Shown: positions 10,290 through 19,593 of the stretch, piece by piece
Position numbering within the stretch: position 1 is the stretch's first letter
How the letters are laid out: each line of letters begins with the position of its first letter
Source of the DNA: Petrolisthes cinctipes
Taxonomy: Eukaryota; Arthropoda; Malacostraca; Decapoda; Porcellanidae
DNA: 64,000 nt
Direction: 5' to 3'
Assembly (NCBI GenBank): GCA_033782935.1
Contig: JAWQEG010000166.1
Span: forward strand, 4,343,501-4,407,500
Notes under the pieces: model-generated
Told to the model about the DNA's origin: nothing
Seen by the model: only the letters and a program-made list of their open reading frames with translations
Database searches by the model: none
Made by a program: the position numbers and the translations under genes

Positions 10290-11930
10290 ATATCGACTTC
10301 TTATTTTCTACTTCAAGTGTGTTTTTTATTGTTATTCAAATATATTTATAATGCAAAAATATTTTCCGATATTAATCCACCCTTTTTACTTAGAATTAAT
10401 TTATATAAACAAATTATTTATTGACTTTGTTCTGCGTATGCGGAACTGTCTTGTTATACGCGGAGCTATAGTCAAACCAGCCCTATTTGATACACGGGGT
10501 GGTGGCTTGAAGTGTCTGCGCTATTGCCATGTCTACCCCGGGCATCAGCCAGCTTATAATCCCTCTCTTCACCTCACCCTCCTGTGTGTCTGTCTGCCTG
10601 TCTCTCAATATACATTAGTTTTTTCTCATCTATGACTTTGTTTCCTATAAAATATCTATTTACTCTATAGATAATATCCTTTGCTTGGCTGTGCAAAGCA
10701 GGAGAGCGGGAGGGTGATGAACATTCCATGGCGATGGTATGGCAAGGAATGAATTACTTGACCTGACAATCGGTAGGCAGGTAGGTTCGACCTGGGTGTG
10801 TCATGTGTCAAGGACACTGAGACGGCAACGCAGCACGATCCATATGCGTTGCCAAGTGTACCGGAAGATATACAAAGTAGTTGTTCCATCTTCAAATCGA
10901 AAGTTATTCATAAAACCAAGCAGTAGCATAAAACAACTAATGATTACATAGTGATTAAGGCAAGTAATGACAGTATGAGCAAGCGAGAGATCCTATTATG
11001 GCAGCAATGCGGGACAGGCCCAGCCACTACCCCGAGTATCAACTAACACCCGTAGTTTTAAACTACACTCTCAGGGTCCCTTACCCTCGACACTCTCACT
11101 AACCCTAGTGTGAGTGAGGCTACTTTTGCCTTAGCGTTAGACACTCCCTCTCTCACTCCATTACATTCACAGTTGTCAGCCCTTGTACTATATACTCATA
11201 AAATATGAAATTTTGGCACTATTACCACCCTATATATTACTTATATCCAATCAAATATTAAAACAAAAACTATTAATGGAGATATTATAATAATTTCCTT
11301 GATAACCCTAAATTTGATTGTTGTGCTGAAGATCGTAACCCAGATTTTTTTGTCTTTCTGTAACTTAAGTTACTGCATTTGACCAACATTTCAAGTGCAT
11401 AGATGTATGCTGATAAACACAGGTTTACATACATTACTCTACATTAATCAATTATTCCAACACATAAACCATCTGTGTCATATTGTTCTGTTCAATTTTT
11501 TTTTATACAAGCACGAAGTCGGAAGAATTATTGGCATGGATCACATTTCATATATTGAACCATATCAACATTTCTGCCCTTACGCAATAAGGTCACTCTC
11601 GACAATTTTTGTTTGTAACCGCTGTTATGATTCTCGTAGCGCCTAAAGTTATTGTAAGGTGTTCGTAACCGCTATCATTGTATCTTCAAAGCTTCGTAAG
11701 TGAGTTTCCGTCCGCCATTATGCACCATATTTGTTCGTAGCGCTACGAAAACTGAAAAGCACTCTTAAGGCTGATAGCAGGGTCGCATAGTCGATAAACA
11801 ACCCGTAAATAGTGACATTTGAGTATATTTACACTTGGCGCGGCTGACACAGGAGACATCTACTAGTTGTTGTTGTCACTTAAACTCACTTTGCGGTAAA
11901 CATAAACAAGAGGAGAGACAGTAACTGAGG
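10290..11930. other. Intergenic, AT-rich; no gene recognised
   Basis: I see no supported coding region. Two near-identical TTCGTAACCGCT-type words at about 11606-11670 lie upstream of the HARBI1-like gene and could belong to the Harbinger element's 5' region. Confidence 0.4.
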
Positions 11931-11933
11931 AGA

Positions 11934-12309
11934 ATGGAGCTTCAAGTGATATTACAGCACGACCTAGCAGTGCGTAGAGCAATGAGATGTGAGAGAAACT
12001 ACAGAGACAGGATGGACCCGTTTGCTTATAGTGATGAACATTTATTAAGATATTACAGGTTCCCCAGGCATGAGTTATTGCATTGGTGCGAAAGACTGGA
12101 ACCACGTGTGAGAAGAGCAACAAGGAGGTCCGATGCTGTGCCAAGCCATTTGCAGGTGTTGATGGCCTTCAGGTTTTATGTGAGTGGCACCTTCCAGAGC
12201 GTATTGGGTGACACCTATGGCGTTGTGCAAAGCTGTGTGAGTGGGGTCATTAATAGAGTCACGGATATACTCTACAGAATCTCTTTTAGAGAAATAAACA
12301 TGCCCAGAG
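11934..12309 (+). CDS. HARBI1-like: PIF/Harbinger (HARBI1-like) transposase, exon 1
   Basis: Harbinger nucleases are DDE transposases that move the element together with a Myb/SANT-type partner. This exon starts at ATG 11934 (MELQVILQHDL) and gives the helical N-terminal region, with the family-like FRFYVSGTFQSVLGD and VSGVINRVTD. Coding sequence ends at 12309 with a consensus GTAAGC donor, phase 1. Exon 2 starts at 12725 after a TTTTCAACAG acceptor, and the phase joins correctly (PRG then MEETTATKRKFF). The remaining parts are at 12725-13026, 13543-13582 and 17661-18014. The whole gene is interrupted by two insertions and would not give a functional transcript as it stands. Confidence 0.85.
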
Positions 12310-12724
12310 GTAAGCAATTAAGGAAGTTTTTTCATGTCTGTTTCCATTAACTTGACATTTGTCTGTCAATTTAAACTGATGCATTATGAAATGGTAAGTT
12401 ACAAATACTTTTTGTGTGTATCATTACTTTTGAATTGTTTAAGAATAATAGGATATAATGGTAAGTTAATAATTGCAGGAAAGTGGCTTCCAGTTACCTG
12501 CAAACAAAGCTTGACCATATTCCCGAATCTAAAGGCAAAAAAATGTCGCAAAATTAACTATTGCAAATATCATCATGTTGTAAGTCTCAATAACATGTAA
12601 CGTACATGAACCTTTCTTACCAATTCAATTAAATTTATTGAACATTATAATTTAATGCATAATTTTCACCTGTTTTCATATTACATAAGACTTGTATTTT
12701 CCTAAAATAAATACTTTTCAACAG

Positions 12725-13026
12725 GAATGGAAGAAACCACAGCAACCAAGAGAAAATTCTTCCGGATTGCAAACTTCCCACATGTGATCGGCATAATCGA
12801 TGGTACATATGTCCCCATTGCTGCCCCTTCACAGGATGAGGAAGTGTACGTGAATAGGAAGAAATTTCATTCCTTGAAGGTCCAAGTGGTTTGTGATGCA
12901 GATTACGTCGTCTTGAATTTCTGCACACGCTTCCCAGGCAGTACACATGATTCTTATGTGTGGCACAACTCAAACCTCTATCAACAATTCCAGCAGGGAG
13001 AGTTCGGAAATTCAGTTCTTCTCGGT
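12725..13026 (+). CDS. HARBI1-like: PIF/Harbinger transposase, exon 2 (catalytic D and D)
   Basis: It encodes the core of the DDE nuclease. The first catalytic Asp is in GIIDGTYVPI (codon 12799-12801). YVNRKKFHSLKVQVVCD follows, then the second Asp in PGSTHDSYVW (12949-12951). The sequence ends GNSVLLG and then hits a stop inside an insertion. The next family motif, GDSGYPLEPN, resumes at 13543. A conventional intron is not supported: GTATGT at 13025 could be a donor, but no AG acceptor in the right phase precedes GDSGYP. Instead TTCTCGGT occurs at both sides of the break. Confidence 0.85.
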
Positions 13027-13537
13027 ATGTAGTAAATTACACACTATGTTCCATTTTTAATCACCTAAATATTAAAACAGGCTTGGTAAGCCGTGTAGGG
13101 TGAAGGCAAATGTGTTAAAAAGGAGGGAGAGTGAGCACAAAGGGAATAACAGTGGGTAAAATGGAGGGACAGAGGAAGAAATTAAAAGAATGAAACCAAT
13201 AAGGATAATGTACACTCGTGATACGTAATTTCTGACCAGAGACGAACGGCAGGCACCACACACACATACCCTGCATTCGAACTCAACCTCTATAGGTGTA
13301 CTGGGTGAGGAAATGAGCAATACCAGACGATTCGAAGCTTTCTGCTTTTCACACTCTGGTCAGAAATTATGTATCACGAGTGTACTGTACCTGGATAACC
13401 AGGTCCTGCTGTTTATGCTAGGTTCACTACTCTAAAGGTTTATCATATGAAGTGAGGCATCTAAAAAAGCTTGATATTTAGTCAACAATATAAGAATGTC
13501 CATTTTTCATGGATTGGGTTAATGAAGGGTTTCCTTT
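13027..13537. mobile_element. 511-bp insertion in the HARBI1-like gene, 8-bp direct repeats
   Basis: TTCTCGGT is at 13019-13026 and again at 13538-13545. Removing one copy plus the insert joins NSVLLG to GDSGYPL in frame. No terminal inverted repeats are evident at the insert ends. A smaller GTAC-flanked inverted repeat lies inside. A poorly formed intron is the alternative. Confidence 0.5.
13214..13381. mobile_element. GTAC-flanked inverted-repeat element, 168 bp
   Basis: The arms are 13214-13243 and 13352-13381 (ACTCGTGATACG and complement, continuing through TTTCTGACCAGAG). GTAC lies at 13210-13213 and 13382-13385. No coding. It is the smallest member of the GTAC-bounded set. Confidence 0.65.
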
Positions 13538-13542
13538 TTCTC

Positions 13543-13582
13543 GGTGATAGTGGTTATCCTCTGGAACCAAACCTGATGGTAC
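13543..13582 (+). pseudogene. HARBI1-like: HARBI1-like transposase, short middle segment
   Basis: It encodes GDSGYPLEPNLMV, a conserved Harbinger motif lying between the second Asp and the catalytic Glu. It is cut at the GTAC that flanks the large foldback element. The frame then runs into foldback sequence. Confidence 0.8.
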
Positions 13583-14812
13583 AGTTGCGGAAGGGAGTTT
13601 CTTTATCACCCTGGGCTCCTCTATACCCTACCCCACAAGGAGGTGACGGAGGTGTAGAGAGTTGAACATATAACAACGGAGATGATTGGTCGATTAGTTG
13701 CTAGGAAAGTTTAGTGATAATATAACCTTATTATATCTAAACAAGAAAGCATTGTGGTGAACTAAATATATTATGTTTATTTGCTATATATATAGTATAT
13801 GAAGAACAGTAGCATACATTGTTAATGAAGAACTGAATTATAACGCATACTGGAATAACTCGTATTTTATTCTCAGTTGTGGTTGTCATACATCAGCCAA
13901 CTGATGGTGATGGGAGGGGATCTGCCTGGCATTGCTTCACGGTCTCAAGTCTCGTGCTGTGATTCGTTTTAAGGCTTCAAATATTCATTTCTACCTTAGT
14001 AATAGGGATAGGTTATATGCTTTTTTATATAATTATAGACAAATTTATAACGATTTACATTTACAGATAGTGAAGTAGTGTTATCGTTTGTTGTTAATTT
14101 TGTCATCTGTTTTCTTATTTATTTTCAGTACGAACTGTTAAAATTTATTTTGATAGAGCCTAGTGAGATGAAGAACGTTGAGTTAAAATAAGCATTTCCT
14201 TGACAAAATGGTAAGAACAACACTCTATGACGAGGAGCCTTTATTGACGACGTTTCGTTATTGCTTCTTCAGGTCAAAGGCACATCCATATAACATACAG
14301 GACTGTGTAACTTATAGTTCTATTTTAATTTGTATGTGACTGTATTCTGTTTTGTTCCACTTCCTCCGTTACCATTCCATGTATTTTTTTTTTTATTTGC
14401 CCCGATGTTCTTTCCTTTCCCATTATCAGCTCGTCCTCTCCGACTCTCCCCCCCCCCCATTCTACCTCCGTTTCCTTCCTCCTGCGTAAATTCACCCCCC
14501 CCCCTACTGTCTTTCCCCCTCCCCCCTATCACGTGACCCTTCCGCCTCTCCCCCTCTATGAGCGGTATACATATATATTCGTTTACACTACCTGTCCTCA
14601 CTCATACCTGAAGAGGGCTACGTGATGTAACAGAAAAGTCGTATATCTTTTTCAATAAATTACAAATAAATGTGGGTTTTGCACTAGACTTCTGCATTCA
14701 CAGCATTTTGAATTTTTCTTGTTCATTATACAGTACTGAACCTTAAATATGCGCGCTCCATGGGGAAGGGTAGAGGCGGAGGTGGTAAGGGGGGGGGGGA
14801 GATGCGGGGGAG

Positions 14813-15049
14813 CATGGAGTTAGCATAGGTGGAGTCGCCATGGCTCACTAATCCAGGGGAGTAAAGTGAAGCCGCCGAACTGTCATTTTCGGCGCCTTCA
14901 ATATGGCAGACACCAAGATACGTTTCAGTAAAAGTGGACTTCTGACCTGACATACAAAGGTATGCGCCATCTTGAAGGCGCCGGAAATGACAGATTGGTG
15001 GCTTCACAAATCAGGTCCTACTGGCGCCTCCACCTATGCTACCTCCATG
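14813..15049. mobile_element. 237-bp MITE with 8-bp target duplication
   Basis: The ends are CATGGAGTTAGCATAGG and its approximate complement (CCTATGCTACCTCCATG). CGGGGGAG is duplicated at 14805-14812 and 15050-15057. The arms are ~100 bp around GGCGCCTTCAATATGGC. An 8-bp duplication suggests a hAT-type mover. It sits inside the spacer of the 4.1-kb foldback. Confidence 0.75.
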
Positions 15050-15470
15050 CGGGGGAGTATACAGGCGGGGGTGTGTGTTGGAGGTTATTGAGGATAGGTA
15101 GGGAGGAAACGAGAGCAAAAAGGGGTGGAGATAGCCAGGTTGCCGTTAAGGCTGACAAACTATATATAATAACAGAAATGATGACAGAATGAAGCTAATG
15201 ACAATTGCAATGTTTACATTGGAAATATGGCAACAATGAAGATAATACAAATATACTGGTATTCAGTATCCCTAAGAATTCTCATTCAGGTCACATGGTA
15301 AACCCTCAAACATAAACCGCAATATATAACTATAAACCCATTCACATAAATATTTTCATACATATGGCCCTACATATGAAGCAGGTCTCCATTCTCAGAG
15401 AGAGAGAGAGTTTGAGTGAGCGAGTGGAAGTGGGGGAGGGGGAGAGTGAGAGGAAGAGGACGAAACATAC

Positions 15471-15473
<3 letters not shown>

Positions 15474-15540
<67 letters not shown>
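15474..15540 (+). repeat. (GA)n microsatellite
   Basis: Uninterrupted AG dinucleotides for about 66 bp. Confidence 0.95.
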
Positions 15541-15545
<5 letters not shown>

Positions 15546-15614
15546 TATTATGATGGTAGAAAATTTCGTTTGTGATGAATGGAGAGGACTTGTTATGAGG
15601 TTTTCTACAATATT

Positions 15615-15616
<2 letters not shown>

Positions 15617-15659
<43 letters not shown>

Positions 15660-15674
15660 TATATATATATATAT
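15617..15674 (+). repeat. (CA)n then (AT)n microsatellite
   Basis: CA repeats to about 15656, then a short AT run. Confidence 0.95.
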
Positions 15675-16515
15675 AAGCTGAGAAAACTTAAACCAAGTTT
15701 CTGGTGGGGTCAGGCCGTGTAGTCTCTTGTGTAGTGTGTTGCAGTGTTCCCTAAACTAGGGATTCATAACTTCTGTGATATAATGTAAAAGGCACACAGA
15801 TAATAACACATAACAATACAATTTCGACGTAAATATTTTGGTATCCCAAATAAAAAGAAATATAGAAAGCATAATATATTAAGTGACGTATAAACAAACA
15901 TGTGAAGCAACCAACACCTCGAAGCGTTACTCGATAATCTCAGGGCCTCAGTCTCAGGCCACGACCTTCAATCCCGAGGTTGAGGTATAAAACAATAATA
16001 AAATAAGGTATTTGTGTGGCAATAAAGAAATGTTGCTTATATAATACCATGTAATCTCTTTTATCGAATTATACCGTAGTTCTTGGTTAGGTAAGTAAAG
16101 TAACGTTTACGTCTATAATATAATTTGAAAGAAAATAATTAAAAATATACCTTTTCTTAATAAAAATATATACGTTAAAAGCATCACGAGCGGCAACACT
16201 CTCCACATCCTACATTGCAGTTCTTGGGTGGTGAGGAAATAAAGTAAAAATTTTAATACGTGCAGTGTAATGTGTTGTAAATATTGTAACCACGATGTAA
16301 TTAAATATAAATTATATGAGCGAGAGAGATATATATGAAGTAAAAAAATAACGTATGAAAATGAAGAGAAAGTTAATATAAAGAATACAGGTGCTGAGAA
16401 GGAGGGAGGAAGGTTGATGTGGAAGGGCGAGGCATGGTTGTCAGGTGTTTGGGTGGTTAACCCACCATATATATATAATTGTTATGCATTTTGCTATAGA
16501 ATAAATATATGAATG
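15675..16515. other. Foldback spacer, no gene recognised
   Basis: AT-rich sequence inside the 4.1-kb foldback element. No open frame with recognisable content. Confidence 0.5.
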
Positions 16516-17660
16516 TATAATGAACAAGAAAAATTTACAATGCCGTGAATGCAGAAGTCTAGTGAAAAACCCACATTTATTTGTAATTTATTGAAAAAGA
16601 TATACGACTTTTCGGTTACATCACGTAGCCCTTTTCAGGTATGAGTGAGGACAGGTAGTGTAAACGAATATATATGTACACCGCTCATAGAAAGGGAGAG
16701 GCTGTAGGGTCACGTGATATTCGGGAGGGGGGAGGGGGAAAGACAGTAGGGGGGGGGTGAATTTACGCAGGAGGAAGGAAACGGAGGTAGAATGGGGGCG
16801 GGAGAGTCGGAGAGGACGAGCTGATAATGGGAAAGGAAAGAACATCGGGGCAAATAAAAAAAAAAATACATGGAATGGTAACGGAGGAAGTGGAACAAAA
16901 CAGAATACAGTCACATACAAATAAAAATAGAACTATAAGTTACACAGTCCTGTATGTTATGTGGATGTGCCTTTGACCTGAAGAAGCAATAGCGAAACGT
17001 CGTCAATAAAGGCTCCTCGTCATAGAGTGTTGCTCTTACCATTTTGTCAAGGAAATGCTTATTTTAACTCAACGTTCTTCATCTCACTAGGCTCTATCAA
17101 AATAAATTTTAACAGTTCGTACTGAAAATAAATAAGAAAACAGATGACAAAATTAACAACAAACGATAACACTACTTTACTATCTGTAAATGTAAATCGT
17201 TATAAATTTGTCTATAATTATATAAAAATCATATAACCTATCCCTATGGTAGAAATGAATATTTGAAGCCTTAAAACGAATCACAGCACGATCCGTGAGA
17301 CCGTGAAGCAATGCCAGGCAGATCACCTCCCATCACCATCAGTTGGCTGATGTATGACAACCACAACTGAGAATAAAATACGAGTTATTCCAGTATGCGT
17401 TATAATTCAGTTCCTCATTAACAATGTATGCTACTGTTCTTCATATACTATATATATGGCAAATAAACATAATATATTTAGTTCACCACAATGCTCTCTT
17501 GTTTAGATATAATAAGGTTATATTATCACTAAACTTTCCTAGCAACTTATCGACCAATCATCTCCGTCGTTATATGTTCAACTCTCTACACCTCCGTCAC
17601 CTCCTTGTGGGGTAGGGTATAGAGGAGCCCAGGGTGATAAAGAAACTCCCTTCCGCAACT

Positions 17661-18014
17661 GTACCAGTGGGACAGCCAGCCAATGCAGCAGAAGGAAGGT
17701 ACAACACTAGTCTGAAGAAGACACGTGTTATGGTGGAGCAGACCATTGGGATTTGGAAGGCACGATTTAAGTGTGTCCATCAAAAAGGTGGGACACTATG
17801 TTATACTCCACTCAAATGTGGGAAGATGGCTGCTGCAACTTTCTTGCTGCATAATTACTGTAGTAGGAAGAACATTCCACTACTGGACGACCCAGAAGAC
17901 CCTGATGACCCTGATGATTCCGATGACCCTAATCCAGCCCCAGCAGCAGCAGGTGCCAGACTGGCAGCAGGACAGGCAAGGCGGAGGCAGATGATTCAAA
18001 AATATTTCTCCTAA
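17661..18014 (+). CDS. HARBI1-like: PIF/Harbinger transposase, C-terminal part with catalytic Glu
   Basis: The frame resumes right after the foldback element. PVGQPANAAEGRYN is followed by KKTRVMVEQTIGIWKARFKC, in which Glu (17736-17738) is the third catalytic residue. PLKCGKMAAATFLLHNYC is the usual C-terminal helix of HARBI1 relatives. An Asp/Pro-rich acidic tail and an Arg-rich end (ARRRQMIQKYFS) complete it, with a TAA stop at 18012. In the present arrangement it lacks its own start and would be expressed only if the foldback were removed or spliced. Confidence 0.85.
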   Translation, partial: VPVGQPANAAEGRYNTSLKKTRVMVEQTIGIWKARFKCVHQKGGTLCYTPLKCGKMAAATFLLHNYCSRKNIPLLDDPEDPDDPDDSDDPNPAPAAAGARLAAGQARRRQMIQKYFS

Positions 18015-18497
18015 TATGGAAAGGGAAAAAGTTGGTAATGGGAGTTATGTTCTTGTTGTTGCACAGAGTGTTCGTATAGTTATAGTAAAACAATACTTTA
18101 ATTCATTATATGCATGAGACAGTATACCTCAATTTATTGTGTTCCTGGTTATGAGCAATCCGTAATTTCATCCTTTATGGGATTTGTTATATAATTGATT
18201 ACATGTATGTAAAAACAAGAACCACTCAAGGGGTTTAGGGACACCCTGCATTGCCTCTGCTTGCTGTTTTAACTGATGTCCTGCAGGGTTTACCTTGGTT
18301 AAAGAAATGTAGTGCTACAAGTGATTTAGATGCTATCAATTCCTCTGAAGTACTGTATGTCACAGAACAGAGACTCCATGGTATAAACCTTGTTTCATAA
18401 CAGTTTTGAGAACACATAAAAATCTACAGTGAAGACAAAATTAGCACCACATTATTTTGAGCACAGCATATAACAAATGTGACTGGTATTGGTTTTT
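18015..18497. other. Downstream of HARBI1-like gene; no gene recognised
   Basis: No recognisable frame. I could not find the Harbinger terminal inverted repeat here. Confidence 0.4.
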
Positions 18498-18845
18498 CTT
18501 TTATCTATAGCTCCGATGCCTCATCCCCTCCAGGAACTACCGCCAATGGGGTGGCCACGGCAGAAGAGTCTCCAGTTCTCCCTGTTCCAGCACTCCCTCC
18601 TCACTTGCTCCATCCCCTCTCTCACATAATCTTCCACTCTTTTCTGCCATCTAACCGGAGGTCTGCCTCTCACACCAGGTTCCACAACTTCACTATCGTA
18701 CACCTTCTTTACAAACTCCACAACTTGCATTCTCTCCACATGTCCAAACCATCTCAATGTATTACGCTTCACTCTCTCAACCACTCCACAATCAGTACCA
18801 ATTGCCTTCTCACTCATACAACATCTCTCATACACACTCTTTTTG
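18498..18845 (-). pseudogene. 5'-truncated LINE fragment (family of 19.6-23.1 kb), C-terminal end
   Basis: It encodes the C-terminal segment of the LINE ORF2: YERCCMSEKAIG, NTLRWFGHVERMQ, VRGRPPVRWQKRVEDY, then CRGHPIGGSS. The 3' end is the family's GAGCTATAGATA tail, here shortened. The 5' cut is near 18845, typical of incomplete reverse transcription. Confidence 0.8.
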
Positions 18846-18928
18846 TAAATGTTTAAAATATAAAGACTAAAAGAAACTACATTTTATTTACATATCACAC
18901 CTTTAGAGATTACAGAAATTGATGGTAC

Positions 18929-19138
18929 AGTCGTCAGCAGAAATTCGTCCCATACAGCTCGAGTGAGAGGAGCCTGCTAATCTGCTAACACACTGTGAGA
19001 GTTGAAAAGTATGATTTAAATAGCTAATGATCTTCAGTTTTATGCATTTAATCCATATTTGTCAACTTTCATAGTGGGTTAGCAGATTACCAGGTTCCTC
19101 TCACTTGAGCTGAATGGGACGAATTTCTGCTGACGACT
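18929..19138. mobile_element. 210-bp inverted-repeat element, GTAC on one side only
   Basis: ~62-bp arms begin AGTCGTCAGCAGAAATTCG and end with its complement. GTAC lies at 18925-18928, but the right flank is GATC (19139-19142). The AGT terminus resembles the GTAC-flanked elements. It may be a diverged or rearranged member. Confidence 0.55.
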
Positions 19139-19593
19139 GATCCTCCCTAGATAATTGTACTATTAGTTTGCACTATCACAGTTCATTACATATACCTGAG
19201 TAAACACCTGCTAATTTATGATGACATGGCATATAGACTAGGCTGGGTTTCTCAAAATGTGAATCCATGAAGCATTTTGGGATAATGGTCGATAAATGGG
19301 TTTTTGTGAAGGATTTGTTTATGCTGAACACGGCCCAGGTGTTTATCTTGCCATCATCAGCCTAATTAGGTCAATTAGCAGAGGTCAAAGGTCAATGAGT
19401 GCAAATCAGTAAAAAATCCCATATTTGTATTTTTTCTTTCAGGCTATGCATATTTAGGCATACAAATCAAGCTTTGTCATTATTTTGGTTTTCAAGAAGT
19501 TTTTCTGTCCTTAGGCTAGTTATCTGCCGCCTAATTGGGCCTAATTAGGTCAATTAGGGGGGTCAAAGGTCATTGAGTATATTTTTCCAAACA

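Larger units (their letters stand above)
13583..17660. mobile_element. 4.1-kb foldback element with ~1.15-kb arms, GTAC target site
   Basis: The arms are 13583-14730 and 16516-17660, nearly perfect reverse complements from AGTTGCGGAAGG inward. The spacer is 14731-16515. GTAC lies immediately outside each end (13579-13582, 17661-17664). The host gene shows that only one GTAC existed before, so it is a target duplication. No transposase is visible in the arms or the spacer, which holds microsatellites and a 237-bp MITE, so the element is non-autonomous. Both arms carry CTGAAGA-type motifs followed by GAAA. Confidence 0.88.
11934..18014 (+). pseudogene. HARBI1-like: Complete HARBI1-like transposase locus, split by two insertions
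   Basis: Four pieces together supply the expected nuclease: the N-terminal helical region, the catalytic Asp pair, GDSGYP and the catalytic Glu with its C-terminal tail. An ordinary intron lies at 12310-12724. A 511-bp insertion (13027-13537) flanked by TTCTCGGT follows exon 2. A 4078-bp foldback element (13583-17660), flanked by GTAC on both sides, sits between GYPLEPNLM and the catalytic Glu region. Removing the foldback with one GTAC gives a continuous frame across the join (NLMV then PVGQPAN). I see no other stop, so the insertions are probably recent relative to decay of the gene. Confidence 0.8.

Noticed and set aside
10822..10852. Small hairpin GGCAACGCA...TGCGTTGCC
   Set aside because: Nine-base stem in unique sequence; expected by chance in 64 kb.
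18929..19138. Full member of the GTAC foldback family
   Set aside because: GTAC is on the left only; the right flank is GATC, so membership is not established.
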